Assembly (NCBI GenBank): GCA_963853835.1
Contig: OY970822.1
Span: 50,494,404 to 50,558,403 of the forward strand
Source: Calendula officinalis
Lineage: Eukaryota > Streptophyta > Magnoliopsida > Asterales > Asteraceae
Length of the DNA: 64,000 bases
Direction: 5' to 3'
Numbering within the stretch: position 1 is the first letter of the stretch; every line of letters starts with the position of its first letter. Below, piece by piece: positions 20,458 to 32,650 of the stretch. Position numbers and translations under genes: made by a program. The notes beneath the pieces are model-generated. The model searched no databases. It was not told the origin of the DNA and saw only the letters and a program-made list of their open reading frames with translations.

Positions 20458-23109
20458 TGTGACAACTCGATATTTCTGGTATGTAACTTCATTTCAATTC
20501 TAGAACTTTCCTTATTTAGAAAGTTTCTATTTTTAGACATTTCTATTTTTGGCAATCCTAATACACAACAAACATACATATTTTTACACCATGCATTAGT
20601 GTTTGATTATTTTAGTCAACACAACATTTTATTTACTTATGGTGACACACTTTGAGCTAAATTATTTCTAAAACGATAAGCTTACCGGTTAAACAATAAA
20701 CGTAACGATTTAATACAAACGTGACACGAATGAACCAAACTTCTGAAAACGACTCGAACCTAGACCGACCACCAATGTGGACGGCCTACACCCTTGCTCG
20801 AATCCCATCATGGCCGAACACCCCTTGGGGTGATAGCCTCCTGTTTTGACATTATCCATCTCTTTTGATCCTTATCTTCACCTATAATTTGAAAGTCTCC
20901 TAATACAACTCAAACACCCCTTTCCTAACCCTAATTTCGCCCCTATATAAACACAATTACAAATCCTTTTTGTCCTTTGTTGATCTCGGCCGACCCTAGC
21001 ACCAAACAAGTCTCAAGATCGAGTGTTTGAAGCAAGCAATCCCTTCTTGTTCGTTTTCTTCTAGATCTAAACCTCAAGGTATGATTTTCGGTTCCCTACA
21101 CTTGATCTAGTTACCATATCCGACCAAACCGAGACCTAGGCCGAAGGCCAAGAGGTCTCGGCACTTGCTTGTTCGATTAATTGTCTCCTTATTCGATTGA
21201 TTTGTTGTTGATCTCTTTAGATTCGAACCCTAGCATGAAGAACCCTAGATCTACACTATAGTGACCGAGATACCTTAGATCTTGAACCCTAGACTCGATC
21301 TAAGAACACCTAGTACCAAAACTTGAACTCTAGAACCGATCTAACCGAATCTAGCCACAAACCCGAAGGGTTTGGCCATTCGGCCAACCCTAGGTCAAAC
21401 CCTAGCCGAGCTCATCAAACCCTAACCCTAGTTGACTTTCATGGTTGACTATTTGACCTTATGATAGCTAGATTTGACTTTGTTGACCAATACCTATGCT
21501 AAACCGGATCCTATAACCGAACACTAAACCCTAGTCGAAATCTAGTGGACCAATGTTGACTTTTGTTGACTTTTTGACTTATGTTGACTTTTAGATTTGA
21601 CCAATGTTGACCATTAAGTCAAACCGGGTCAAGGCCGGATCTTGACCCAAACCGTGGACCCAAACCCGAATACCCAATCGGGCCAAGGCCCGTACTTGGC
21701 CCATATCGATCTACTTTAGTCCATCGGGCCCAAACTTTAGTTGGCCCATTAGTATCCAAGCCCATTCGGACCAAAGCCCAAACCTTTGGCCCATTCAGGC
21801 CAAGCCCAATCCATGGCCCAATCTAATTTGACCTAAGCCCAATAAGAGGCCCAAGTGGCCCAACCTAGTGGCCCATTAGGCCCAATAGGCCCAATCTAGG
21901 CCCAATAATCCTAACCCAAGCCCATTTCATTTCATTTCATTTCGAAGCCCATTTCATTTCATTTCATTTCATTTCGGCCCATTAAGGCCCAATGATCCAA
22001 GTTCATTCAATGTCACAAAACATAAAACATAACATGAAATGCATATCATTTAACTTATATCGTATATAGAATCGCATGTGTTAGCTTAGTCTAATCATTA
22101 GTTAAATCATTTAGGAAGCTAGGAGTCTCCAAAGGATTCCTCTGTCCTAAGTTCTGTGTCGCTAAGCTTTGCCAGGTGAGTCCACAGACCCCTTTTACTC
22201 TTTTACTGTTTTATAAACTTTGGGGTGGAAAACATAAACACAACTGCTACTATTTTACTATGACTGTACAACATTTACATTTTCACTATCGCGTTGGCAT
22301 GACAAACAATTATTATACCGGACTAAGGTTTGCCAGCAATCATTAACTAGTGGATCTAGACCATGGATATGCAGATAGTACTATTGGCTGACACTCATCC
22401 TCCCATCGAACGTTAGATCATTACTTGGTTTATCCAAGACATCTCCGGGAGTGTATATCCATAAAAGAACGATAACATAATGGAGTTGAAGTGTTGATTG
22501 TGGACTTAGGGGTTGGTATATTAACTCAATAGACTAGCTACCTGTTGGGGATAACTGTTCATGCGATGTCAAACATAACATTTTGTTCAACACTGTTTCA
22601 TAAACATAACTGGTAGTTGTAGATATTCTACAACTACACTAAACATTTCATACTTACTACTCATGTCATATGAGTGTTGAACCTTATACATTTTCAGTCA
22701 TAAACCATTTTCATAACAAACATTTTGAGTAGCAAAAATACTTTACTTTACTTTTTACTTTAACCCTGTGGATTCACTCAACATTATTGTTGACCCTTTT
22801 ACTATTTATGTTTTTCCAGGTAATTAGGTTTAGTGGAGTTTGGAGGATATGAGCATTGGGATTGTCGTGAGCCATGATTAAAACATTAAGTTTACGAACA
22901 ATCATTTCATTTCAAAACAATTTCTATTTTAGGAAACATACTATTTTTGGAAACTTTCTACTTTTGGAAAGTGAAACAATCTTTTATTTTTCGTTATTGC
23001 GTGGTTGTTTGTTTACTTAAGTTTTGCTATGTTGTCATGAACGTTACACCTTCGTTCTTCCGCAAAACATTTTAAATGAAGTAAGACTCATTTTTGGCGG
23101 GGTGTGACA
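20458..23109 (+). mobile_element. 5' LTR of the Gypsy element
   Basis: 2652 bp, TGTGACAACTCG to GGCGGGGTGTGACA. It contains (atttc)n runs (about 21924-21977), many ggccca words (21640-21990), and a transcribed-looking segment with tataaacac near 20945. It differs from the 3' LTR by scattered substitutions, by the atttc repeat number, and by a roughly 20-bp indel near 21800. Confidence 0.92.
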
Positions 23110-23112
23110 GAG

Positions 23113-23124
23113 TGGTATCAGAGC
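23113..23124 (+). other. Primer-binding site of the Gypsy element
   Basis: TGGTATCAGAGC three bases after the LTR end, complementary to initiator Met-tRNA. Confidence 0.93.
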
Positions 23125-23350
23125 TTAAGTTATAGTGAATTAGCAAGCCTAGTCTATAACTACAAAAGATTTTTGGGAAAAACAAACACTTTTACAAAAT
23201 CAAAATAATCATGGCATGCTCAGTCTCATATCATGAAGTTCCATTGTTCTTAGATTAGAACATTTGCCTTAGTTAGTATTGCCTTAGTGTTATAGTTAGC
23301 ATTCGTCAGCGAGCCCTAAACTTTCTTAATCTAATAAATTTTTATGTGTC

Positions 23351-23659
23351 GTGTTTAGTAGAATGCCGTCAGTGAGTGTTATTATAGTTCCGTCAGACTC
23401 AGAGTACGACAGTGATCAGAGTACCGCTACGTCTAGAAGACGTGCTACGCCTCCTTCGTTTCCAAAGCCAGTGTTTGTACCGACACCTTTCCCGATATCG
23501 TCAGCAGATTGGTTTCATCCTACTCAGCCTCCTGTCCCGGTGTACCCCAATGGACCTCCTGATCTCAAGCCTGGAGAGCGTCCTTATCTCTATCGATTGG
23601 TGAAGGATGGTGATCTCTACATGAAGACAAGACAACGACCAACAGCCAAAGGAAGATGA
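23351..23659 (+). CDS. Small unknown open frame upstream of gag
   Basis: 102 codons. A credible start is the second Met (MPSVSVIIVPSDSEYDSDQS). The product is acidic then Pro-rich, ending with a basic tail. It lies between PBS and gag in the Gypsy element, in a different frame from gag, and about 500 bp separates them. I recognise no domain. It could be an element accessory peptide or the remains of the Gag N-terminus. Confidence 0.4.
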   Translation: MFSRMPSVSVIIVPSDSEYDSDQSTATSRRRATPPSFPKPVFVPTPFPISSADWFHPTQPPVPVYPNGPPDLKPGERPYLYRLVKDGDLYMKTRQRPTAKGR

Positions 23660-24175
23660 TTAGTCATCTACATATCGTCTATATTTGTTTTCTATTACTA
23701 TTATTAGGTTTTATGTTGAGCTATTTTAGTATTTTCTTTTATTTAGTATTGGCGTATGTGCCATAATTTTAAAACTATTATGTATTAGGAATGTGTTTAA
23801 TAAAAGTGATAATTTAGTAAATTCTATTGTTCTTATAAATTGTATTTTCTATACGTCTCTACTACTACTACTACTATAATTACGACTATTTATATCTACG
23901 TCTACTACTACTATTACGTCTATTGTATATCTATTCTTTGATTCTTATTATAAGTATATATTTCCTTTATAGTCCTCCTATATTATTCTTTTCTAGATTC
24001 TTTATTTAAATCGTATTATTTGTATCAGTAATTCATCAATCGTATTATTCGTATTATTTGATTCTAATGTGGGAAACAACGGTATATCATTCGACTCCAC
24101 AAAAGAAGATTCATTTATTTCCATCTTATTTTAACCTATTACTCATTTTCTTTCCTTATTTGTTTAAACTTCAGA
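23660..24175 (+). other. Non-coding spacer in the Gypsy element with (cta)n repeats
   Basis: AT-rich stretch without a gene. Short trinucleotide runs of cta/act lie at about 23858-23915. A pyrimidine run ending aaacttcag at about 24174 resembles a splice acceptor just before the gag frame, but no partner donor was identified. Confidence 0.5.
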
Positions 24176-25210
24176 TCCCAATCGTCAGGGTCAGTCATTT
24201 AAGACCTTTACGTCCTGTCATCCTCCGACCTACTCTGGATCTGAAGGTGCTATTGCTATCATCCACTGGATTGAGAAGGTGGAATCCATTTTCAGTGTCA
24301 TCCAATGTGCCCCTGAGAATATGACGAAGTTTGCTGCTAGTACATTGTCCAAGGAAGCGTTGTCTTGGTGGAATTCTCAAGTGCAAGTCTTAGGTCGTGC
24401 AAATGTTGATGCTATGACTTGGGATACGTTCAAGAATTAGTTGACTCAAAAGTTTTGTCCAAGTAGATAGCTACAAAAAGTTGAAGTGGAACAATGGAAT
24501 CTGTCCATGGTTGGATCTGATATTGTTACCTACACGACTAAGTTCCAAGAACTCGCTCGTCTCATTCCTCATATGGTTTCTCCTGAATTCAAGCGTATTG
24601 AAAAGTATCTTCAAGGTCTTCATGATCTTATTCGTACTCATGTTATTGCTTCTGAACCGACAACATTCGAAGATGCTGTGAATCGTGCAACAAGATTGAC
24701 TGATGATGCAATGAGAAGTGGATCGTTCAAAGACAAGCTAGTGGTGTCTAGCAAATCTTCTGTTAATGTGAGAAATGAAAATGGAAAACGTTCCTACGAC
24801 AACAAGCGTGATCACAAAGGAAACAAATACCAAAAGACTAAGAATTATGTTGCCTCCAATTCGAACAACAATCAGTCTAATTCAGATTCTAAGTCTTATG
24901 CTGGAAGCAAGCCTATGTGCAACAAGTGTAACTGGCATCGTGATGGTCAGTGTGAGAAGTGCTTCAAGTGTGACCGATGGGGTCATAATTTCAGAAAGTG
25001 TTCGTCCAACAATCCTCCTAAGAATCCTGTCTGCTACGAGTGTGGTGATCCTAACCACTATCGTAATCGTGCCCTAAACTTCAGAACAACAACAACAACA
25101 ACCAGAATGGCAACAACAACAACAATGGCAATCGTAACAACAATCGCAACAACAATCGTAATGCCAACAACAACAATGATCGTCAGAATGGTCGTGGTCG
25201 TGCATTTGTT
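24176..25210 (+). pseudogene. Gypsy Gag with stops and a frameshift
   Basis: Frame fragments read as retrotransposon Gag. FKTFTSCHPPTYSGSEGA and IHWIEKVESIFSV begin the capsid part. Stops occur near 24440 and 24468. The sense frame then continues (EQWNLSMVGSDIVTYTTKFQ...) to two zinc knuckles, CFKCDRWGHNFRKC and CYECGDPNHYRN. The last Cys of the second knuckle is lost to a frameshift near 25075, after which a (caa)n tract encodes a shifted Thr-rich tail. Confidence 0.88.
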
Positions 25211-26488
25211 ATGAATGCTCAGGAAGCTCGTGAAAATCCAGATACCGTCACTGGTACGTTTATCGTCAACAATAATTTTGCCTCTATTTTATTTGATTCG
25301 GGAGCCGACTTGAGTTTCGTATCGACCGACTTTAAAATTTTCTTAAATTTGAATCCTGTTTGTTTGAAAGTTAATTATGAAATCGAGTTAGCAAATGGCA
25401 AAGTTGTTAGGTCTAGCGAAGTTTTTAAAGGTTGTAAGCTTGACCTAGATGATCACATTTTTTATATAGACCTTGTGCCTGTAGAGCTAGGTAGTTTTGA
25501 TATCGTCATAGGGATGGATTGGTTGTCTAAAAACCGTGCTGAAATAATATGTTACACCAAACAAATCCGAATTCCCTTATCCAAAACAGAAACATTAATA
25601 ATTCAAGGTGAACAAAGAAACAAAAACATAAAAATCATAAATTCTATGAAAGCTGAAAAATATCTTCGTAAAGGATGCCAAGCCTTTCTTGCTCATGTCG
25701 TTGACACAAAGTCCAAAGATCATAAGATTGAGGACATTCCTATCGTTCGTGAATTTCCTGGTGTATTTCCTAGTGAATTGCCTGGACTGCCGCCTCAGAG
25801 ACAAGTCGAATTTCGTATTGATCTGATCCCAGGAGCCGCACCTATTGCGCGCTCTTCTTATCGTCTTGCACCGTCTGAAATGCAAGAACTTTCATCGCAA
25901 TTGAAAGAACTTCTTGATCTTGGTTTCATTCGACCGAGTTTCTCGCCCTGGGGAGCTCCGGTCCTCTTTGTTAAAAAGAAAGATGGTTCGATGAGAATGT
26001 GCATTGTCTATCGTGAATTGAATAAAGTAACCATTAAAAATCGATATCCTCTTCCCCTTATTGATGATCTATTCGATCAACTCCAAGGATCGAGTTTCTA
26101 TTCCAAAATCGATCTTCGTTCAGGCTACCATCAGTTAAAAGTTCGTGATGAAGATGTGCCCAAAACTGCTTTTAGAACTCGCTATGGTCATTACGAATTA
26201 TTGGTAATGTCATTTGGTTTGACCAATGCACCTGCTGTGTTTATGGATCTCATGAACAGAGTGTGCAAGCAATATCTCGACAAATTCGTTATCGTCTTCA
26301 TCGATGATATTCTTATCTATTCGCATTCAAGAGAAGAGCATGAAGAGAACTTAAGAATCATTCTTGAGTTGTTGGAGAAAGAGAAGTTGTACGCCAAGTT
26401 GTCCAAGTGCGAATTTTGGTTGCGTGAAGTCCAATTCTGGGACATATTATCAACGAAGAAAGTATTCACGTTGATCCTGCAAAGATAG
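25211..26488 (+). pseudogene. Gypsy protease and reverse transcriptase (frameshifted)
   Basis: The retropepsin motif LFDSGADLSFV lies near residue 28. The RT has YPLPLIDDLFDQL, FYSKIDLRSGYHQ and the catalytic VFIDDILIYS. The usual YRELNK block is intact apart from a CIVYRELN variant. The frame shifts near 26435-26445, where VQFW replaces the expected VQFLGH. RNase H continues in another frame. The start at 25211 is positional, because protease is normally part of a Gag-Pol fusion. Confidence 0.9.
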
Positions 26489-27102
26489 AAGCTATAAAGA
26501 ATTGGGAAGCTCCAAAGACCCCAACTGAAGTAAGACAATTCCTTGGTCTTGCTGGTTACTATAGAAGATTCATAGAAAATTTCTCGAAGATTGCAAAGGA
26601 TTTAATGGTGTTAACACATAAGGATGAGAAATTTGTCTGGGGTGAAAAGCAAGAATCAACCTTCCAATCTCTAAAATCTAAATTATGTTCTGCTCCTATT
26701 CTATCTCTCCCTGAGGGAATCGATAATTTTGTGGTGTACTGTGATGCTTCGCACCAAGGGCTAGGTTGTGTATTGATGCAACATGACAAAGTGATCACCT
26801 ATGCCTCTCGACAACTGAAGAACCACGAGAAGAATTATACAACTCATGATCTTGAGTTGGGTGCCGTTATATTCGCATTGAAGATTTGGAGACATTACCT
26901 CTACGGTACCAAGTGCACAATATTTACCGATCACAAGAGCTTGCAACATGTCTTCAATCAGAAAGAGCTCAATATGAGACAGCGCAGATGGATAGAGTTG
27001 ATGAATGACTATGAATGTGAGATTAAGTATCATCCTGGTAAGGCTAATGTTGTAGCTGATGCCTTAAGTCGAAAAGAGCAACCTAAACCTCGTCGTGTTT
27101 GA
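26489..27102 (+). pseudogene. Gypsy RT connection and RNase H segment
   Basis: Reads FLGLAGYYRRFIENFSKIAK, then the RNase H domain with YCDASHQGLGCVL, YASRQLKNHEKNY, HDLELGAVIFALK and FTDHKSLQHVF, ending NVVADALSRK. These are the standard Ty3/Gypsy RNase H blocks. A TGA at 27100-27102 ends the frame before integrase, where the element should read through. Confidence 0.9.
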
Positions 27103-28189
27103 GCCCTTCCAATCTCTGTTCGTTCTAATCTATCTTCCCAAGTTCATGAATTCCAAACTGAAGCCTTGAAGGTAGAGAACATCAAAGGTGAAGCTTTGCG
27201 TGGTATGGAAAAGCAGTTAGAAGCAAAGGAAGATGGAACCCTTTACTTCATGGATCGTTTATGGGTTCCTAGTCATGGAAGTGTTCGCGACGTCATCTTA
27301 AATGAAGCACATCGATCCAAATATTCTATTCATCCTGGTGCTGACAAGATGTATAAAGATGTCAAAGAGTTGTATTGGTGGCCAAACATGAAGAAAGAGA
27401 TCGCAATTTATGTCAGGAAATGTTTAACTTGTGCCAGAGTGAAAGCAGAGAATCAGAAGCCTTCCGGTCTTCTACAACAGCCAGAGATCCCTGAATGGAA
27501 ATGAGAAGAAATCTCTATGGATTTCATAACCAAATTGCCTCGAACATCTAATGGTCATGATACAATTTGGGTAATTGTGGATCGATTGACCAAATCAGCT
27601 CATTTCATTCCTAATAAAGAAACTGATCAAATGGAGAAGTTAACAAGAATTTATTTGAAGGAAGTTGTATCTCGGCATGGTGTGCCAGTCGCGATCATCT
27701 CTGATCGTGATAGTCGCTTCACATCTCGTTTCTGGAAATCATTGCAATAATATCTCGGTACTCGCCTCGATATGAGTACTGCCTATCATCCCCAAACCGA
27801 TGGTCAGACTGAGAGAACAATTCAAACCCTGGAAGACATGCTGAGAGCATGTATTATTGATTTTGGTGTAAGTTGGGATACTCATCTCCCTTTAGCTGAG
27901 TTCTCGTATAATAATAGTTATCATACAACTATTAAGGCCGCACCGTTCGAAGCCCTCTATGGAAGAAAGTGTCGTTCACCACTTTGTTGGATTGAAATTG
28001 GTGATCGTCAAATTACTGGTCCTGAGATTCTACAAGAAACGACTGACAAGATTTTCAAGATCAAAGATCGTATCAAGGCTGCCAGAGATCGACAAAAGAG
28101 TTATGCTGATAATCGTCTAAAGCCTTTAGAATTCGCTGTTGGCGACCACGTTTTGCTAAAAGTAGCACCTTGGAAAGGTGTTGTACTTC
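27103..28189 (+). pseudogene. Gypsy integrase with two stops and a deleted C-terminus
   Basis: The HHCC region includes HPGADKMYKDVKELYWWPNM and CLTCARVKAE. The DDE core has MDFITKLPRTSNGHD, IISDRDSRFTSRFW and HPQTDGQTERTIQTLED. In-frame stops lie at about 27502 and 27748. Coding ends in KVAPWKGVV, which is fused to sequence matching LTR position about 28. The rest of integrase, any chromodomain and the 3' untranslated part are therefore deleted. Confidence 0.9.
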
Positions 28190-30834
28190 ATTTCAATTCT
28201 AGAACTTTCCTTATTTAGAAAGTTTCTATTTTTAGACATTTCTATTTTTGGCAACCCTAATACACAACAAACATACATATTTTTACACCATGCATTAGTG
28301 TTTGATTATTTTAGTCAACACAACATTTTATTTACTTATGGTGACACACTTTGAGCTAAATCATTTCTAAAGCGATAAGTTTACCGGTTAAACAATAAAC
28401 GTAACGATTTAATACAAACGTGACACGAATGAACCAAACTTCTGAAAACGACTCGAACCTAGACCAACCACCAATGTGGCCGGCCTACACCCTTGCTCGA
28501 ATCCCATCATGGCCGAACACCCCTTGGGGTGATAGCCTCTTGTTTTGACATTATCCATCTCTTTTGATCCTTATCTTTACCTATAATTTGAAAGTCTCTT
28601 AATACAACTCAAACACCCCTTTCCTAACCCTAATTTCGCCCCTATATAAACACAATTACAAATCCTTTTTGTCCTTTGTTGAACTCGGCCGACCCTAGCA
28701 CCAAACAAGTCTCAAGATCGAGTTTTTGAAGCAAGCAATCCCTTCTTGTTCGTTTTCTTCTAGATCTAAACCTCAAGGTATGATTTTCGGTTCCCTACAC
28801 TTGATCTAGTTACCATATCCGACCAAACCGAGACCTAGGCCGAAGGCCAAGAGGTCTCGGCACTTGCTTGTTCGATTAATTGTCTCCTTATTCGATTGAT
28901 TTGTTGTTGATCTCATTAGATTCGAACCCTAGCATGAAGAACCCTAGATCTACACTATAGTGACCGAGATACCTTAGATCTTGAACCCTGGACTCGATCT
29001 AAGAACACCTAGTACCAAAACTTGAACTCTAGAACCGATCTAGCCGAATCTAGCCACAAACCCGAAGGGTTTGGCCATTCGGCCAACCCTAGGTCAAACC
29101 CTAGTCGAGCTCATCAAACCCTAACCCTAGTTGACTTTCATGGTTGACTATTTGACCTTATGATAGCTAGATTTGACTTTGTTGAACAATACCTATGCTA
29201 AACCGGATCCTATAACCGAACACTAAACCCTAGTCGAAATCTAGTGGACCAATGTTGACTTTTGTTGACTATTTGACTTATGTTGACTTTTAGATTTGAC
29301 CAATGTTGACCAATAAGTCAAACCGGGTCAAGGCCGGATCTTGACCCAAACCGTGGACCCAAACCCGAATACCCAATCGGGCCAAGGCCCGTACTTGGCC
29401 CATATCGATCTACTTTAGTCTATCGGGCCCAAACTTTAGTTGGCCCATTAGTATCCAAGCCCATTCGGACCAAAGCCCAAACCTTTGGCCCATTCATAAC
29501 CAGACCGAACCCAATTGGGCCAAGCCCAATCCATGGCCCAATCTAATTGGACCTAAGCCCAATAAGAGGCCCAAGTGGCCCAACCTAGTGGCCCATTAGG
29601 CCCAATAGGCCCAATCTAGGCCCAATAATCCTAACCCAAGCCCATTTCATTTCATTTCATTTCGAAGCCCATTTCATTTCATTTCATTTCATTTCATTTC
29701 GGCCCATTAAGGCCCAATGATCCAAGTTCATTCAATGTCACAAAACATAAAACATACCATGAAATGCATATCATTTAACTTATATCGTATATAGAATCGC
29801 ATGTGTTAGCTTAGTCTAATCATTAGTTAAATCATTTAGGAAGCTAGGAGTCTCCAAAGGATTCCTCTGTCCTAAGTTCTGTGTCGCTAAGCTTTGCCAG
29901 GTGAGTCCACAGACCCCTTTTACTCTTTTACTGTTTTATAAACTTTGGGGTGGAAAACATAAACACAACTGCTACTATTTTACTATGACTGTACAACATT
30001 TACATTTTCACTATCGCGTTGGCATGACAAACAATTATTATACCGGACTAAGGTTTGCCAGCAAGCATTAACTAGTGGATCTAGACCATGGATATGCAGA
30101 TAGTACTATTGGCTGACACTCATCCTCCCATCGAACGTTAGATCATTACTTGGTTTATCCAAGACATCTCCGGGAGTGTATATCCATAAAAGAACGATAA
30201 CATAATGGAGTTGAAGTGTTGATTGTGGACTTAGGGGTTGGTATATTAACTCAATAGACTAGCTACCTGTTGGGGATAACTGTTCATGCGATGTCAAACA
30301 TAACATTTTGTTCAACACTGTTTCATAAACATAACTGGTAGTTGTAGATATTCTACAACTACACTAAACATTTCATACTTACTACTCATGTCATATGAGT
30401 GTTGAACCTTATACATTTTCAGTCATAAACCATTTTCATAACAAACATTTTGAGTAGCAAAAATACTTTACTTTACTTTTTACTTTAACCATGTGGATTC
30501 ACTCAACATTATTGTTGACCCTTTTACTATTTATGTTTTTTCAGGTAATTAGGTGCAGTGGAGTTTGGAGGATATGAGCATTGGGATTGTCGTGAGCCAT
30601 GATTAAAACATTAAGTTTACGAACAATCATTTCATTTCAAAACAATTTCTATTTTAGGAAACATACTATTTTTGGAAACTTTTTACTTTTGGAATGTGAA
30701 ACAATCTTTTATTTTTCGTTATTGCGTGATTGTTTGTTTACTTAATTTTTGCTATGTTGTCATGAACGTTACACCTTCGTTCTTCCGCAAAACATTTTAA
30801 ATGAAGTAAAACTCATTTTTGGCGGGGTGTGACA
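28183..30834 (+). mobile_element. 3' LTR of the Gypsy element (5' edge deleted)
   Basis: Matches 20458-23109 except that the first roughly 28 bases are replaced by the integrase junction. It ends GGCGGGGTGTGACA at 30834, followed by the TSD attag. Variable features against the 5' LTR are one extra atttc unit and an insertion near 29497-29517. Confidence 0.92.
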
Positions 30835-30972
30835 ATTAGTATTTCAGATCATTTGAAATAAAAAAATGTTATTTGATCTACTTGTTTTCAGAAAAAACAA
30901 GAGATTGAATCTCACACATGGAGAACTTTGGAAAATCAACTAAACATTTTTTTTGGAAAACATAAAAAATAA

Positions 30973-31044
30973 CGCCACTGTCGGGGATCGAACCCGGGTC
31001 ACCCGCGTGACAGGCGGGAATACTTACCACTATACTACAACGAC
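30973..31044 (-). tRNA. tRNA-Asp (GTC)
   Basis: 72-nt cloverleaf on the minus strand, starting GTCGTTGTAGTATAGTGGTA. It has A-box TAGTATAGTGGTA, anticodon loop CTGTCAC with GTC, variable arm GTGAC, and B-box GGTTCGATCC. No intron is seen. The acceptor stem pairs fully with some G-U pairs. The outer T-stem pair is a C-A mismatch, a mild departure from the usual plant tRNA-Asp. It reads Asp codons GAC and GAU. Sequence on both sides is unremarkable AT-rich DNA. Confidence 0.9.
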
Positions 31045-31259
31045 TTATATGTTACACAATATGCTAAAACGTTACAAGGCCTTACTAAATATATCAAAAT
31101 CTGATCTTTATTGAAAGACTGCTAATAATTCATGAAAGGACAAAAGAATAGAATACAATAACAACACTATTGTTGAATCATATAATTATAACCTATCAAA
31201 GGGTGCTAATAACCTTAAAAGTAGAACCATTTCTACTCTTAGACCCTTAATTAGATCCA
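31045..31259. other. Spacer between tRNA-Asp and the AP2/ERF gene
   Basis: AT-rich with no gene. It probably includes the 3' UTR of the AP2/ERF gene, which ends at 31260 on the minus strand. Confidence 0.5.
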
Positions 31260-32315
31260 CTAATTAAAGAACATATCTAGAGAAGGAAGATCAAAAGAAC
31301 TCCAAAGAAAAGATTCATCTTCTTCCTTACTACTCGTCGAGGAAAATGATTCCATACTCGTTAACGTATGTTCGCTCTCTGGTTGATTTTCTAAACCTAC
31401 ATTTCCTAGGTTGTTATCTTCATTATGTTTGGGACCAAAATTTGATAATTGTTCATGCTTTTGGTTTTCCTTAATCTTCAAACATTCGGATATCCCGTTA
31501 AATGCATAAAGAGAAGCGGAAATATTCCGTTCAAACTTCATTCTCTTCATGGATTCGCAGAGTATGGACGGATCATGATCATTGTAGTTTTCCTTAATTA
31601 TCTCTTCTGCAATCTCGAATGGTGAATATTGCATAGCCGATCCAAGATTGTCAACAAATAATAAATCGGGCAAACCTAAATCAATCTCTTCGTTTACCTT
31701 CGCTTTAGGCTCGTCTATCACTCTATAATGTTGGTCTAAACCACTATTTCTTGAACTATCACTAAAACTATCACTAGTGTGACTATTGGCATAAGGGGTG
31801 TCCAAGATTTTGTTAAAGTCAAAATCTTGAACTTGGGTTGACTCTTGAAAATGTTGATTGTTAGGGAAAGAATGTGGTATTGACATTGATGAATTATAAG
31901 CACCATTTTCAAGATTTTCAAGATTTGCAACATTTCTTTCTTTAAGTCTTTGAAGTAAAAGATTGGTGATTTTTGAAGAAAGAGCGGGCGATTTGTTGGA
32001 TGGATTACACGGCCAAAAATTGGTTCGAGTGTTGGATCCCCGAAGTAAACACGCGGCTTCATCATAAGCTCTGGCAGCCTCCTCGGCAGTATCAAATGTA
32101 CCTAACCATACTCTTATTTGTTGTATAGTGTCTTTAATCTCAGCCACCCATCTTCCCGAGGGTCGTTGGCGGACCCCAACAAACCGCTTGCGTGCACGTA
32201 TAGCTCCACCAATGAGGGCCCCACCGTTCATGGGTTTGTTCATCGCGTTATCCCAAATTATGATCTTGTTGGTTTCCCTATCTTCTCCCTCGATATCTTT
32301 CCTCTTTTTCATCAT
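31260..32315 (-). CDS. RAP2-11: AP2/ERF transcription factor, RAP2-11-like
   Basis: 351 residues from the ATG at 32315 (MMKKRKDIEGED). A longer in-frame start at 32486 is rejected because a TATA box lies about 70 bp upstream of 32315, inside that extension. One AP2 DNA-binding domain spans about residues 44-100 (RFVGVRQRPSGRWVAEI, IRVWLGTFDTAEEAARAYDE, LRGSNTRTNF). A single AP2 domain with Ala and Asp at the ERF-type positions places it in the ERF family. ISASLYAFNG (about residue 262) and FDLPSLDMFF at the C-terminus match Arabidopsis RAP2.11, an ERF involved in low-potassium responses. Function in this plant is inferred. No intron is needed. Confidence 0.88.
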   Translation of the reverse strand: MMKKRKDIEGEDRETNKIIIWDNAMNKPMNGGALIGGAIRARKRFVGVRQRPSGRWVAEIKDTIQQIRVWLGTFDTAEEAARAYDEAACLLRGSNTRTNFWPCNPSNKSPALSSKITNLLLQRLKERNVANLENLENGAYNSSMSIPHSFPNNQHFQESTQVQDFDFNKILDTPYANSHTSDSFSDSSRNSGLDQHYRVIDEPKAKVNEEIDLGLPDLLFVDNLGSAMQYSPFEIAEEIIKENYNDHDPSILCESMKRMKFERNISASLYAFNGISECLKIKENQKHEQLSNFGPKHNEDNNLGNVGLENQPESEHTLTSMESFSSTSSKEEDESFLWSSFDLPSLDMFFN

Positions 32316-32384
32316 TGAATGATGAAATGTTAAAAAGTTTTTGTTGTTTTTGCTATGTAATAAACTTGTGTCTAATATGTATGT

Positions 32385-32391
32385 ATATATA
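32385..32391 (-). promoter_or_regulatory. TATA box of the RAP2-11-like gene
   Basis: The minus strand reads TATATATAC about 70 bp before the ATG at 32315. The spacing suits a short 5' UTR and supports the downstream start. Confidence 0.55.
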
Positions 32392-32650
32392 AGTGTTGAG
32401 TAGAAGTAAGAGTTAGCATTATAAGTTAAAGTATTGTAAGGATCGTCAGCATTTGTTGGAATATATTCGTCTAGTATGTAGTGCAAATATGCTTATGCTG
32501 ATTTAATATCAAATTTAGTGCTACATAACAATTTGTTTGACCGGGTCAATTCTTTGGCATTTGGACACTTTGCATGAACGCAAATAAATAAAAGAGGTTA
32601 AGAAGAACCATGATGAGACTTTTAACTCTTTAAAATGTTAGAGATTAAGT

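Larger units (their letters stand above)
20458..30834 (+). mobile_element. Ty3/Gypsy chromovirus-like (Tekay/Del type) element
   Basis: 10,377 bp with TSD attag at 20453-20457 and 30835-30839. The LTRs are very long (2652 bp each), begin TGTGACA and end TGTGACA. Gag, protease, RT, RNase H and integrase follow in Gypsy order, so this is a Ty3/Gypsy element. The coding region has several stops and frameshifts. The integrase C-terminus, any chromodomain, the PPT and the first bases of the right LTR are removed by one deletion. The Tekay/Del assignment rests on the integrase block TAYHPQTDGQTERTIQTLED and on the long LTRs. Confidence 0.93.

Noticed and set aside
32316..32486. Upstream in-frame start extending the AP2/ERF protein by 57 residues
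   Set aside because: The extension contains the likely TATA box and encodes a Tyr/Asn-rich segment unlike ERF proteins.
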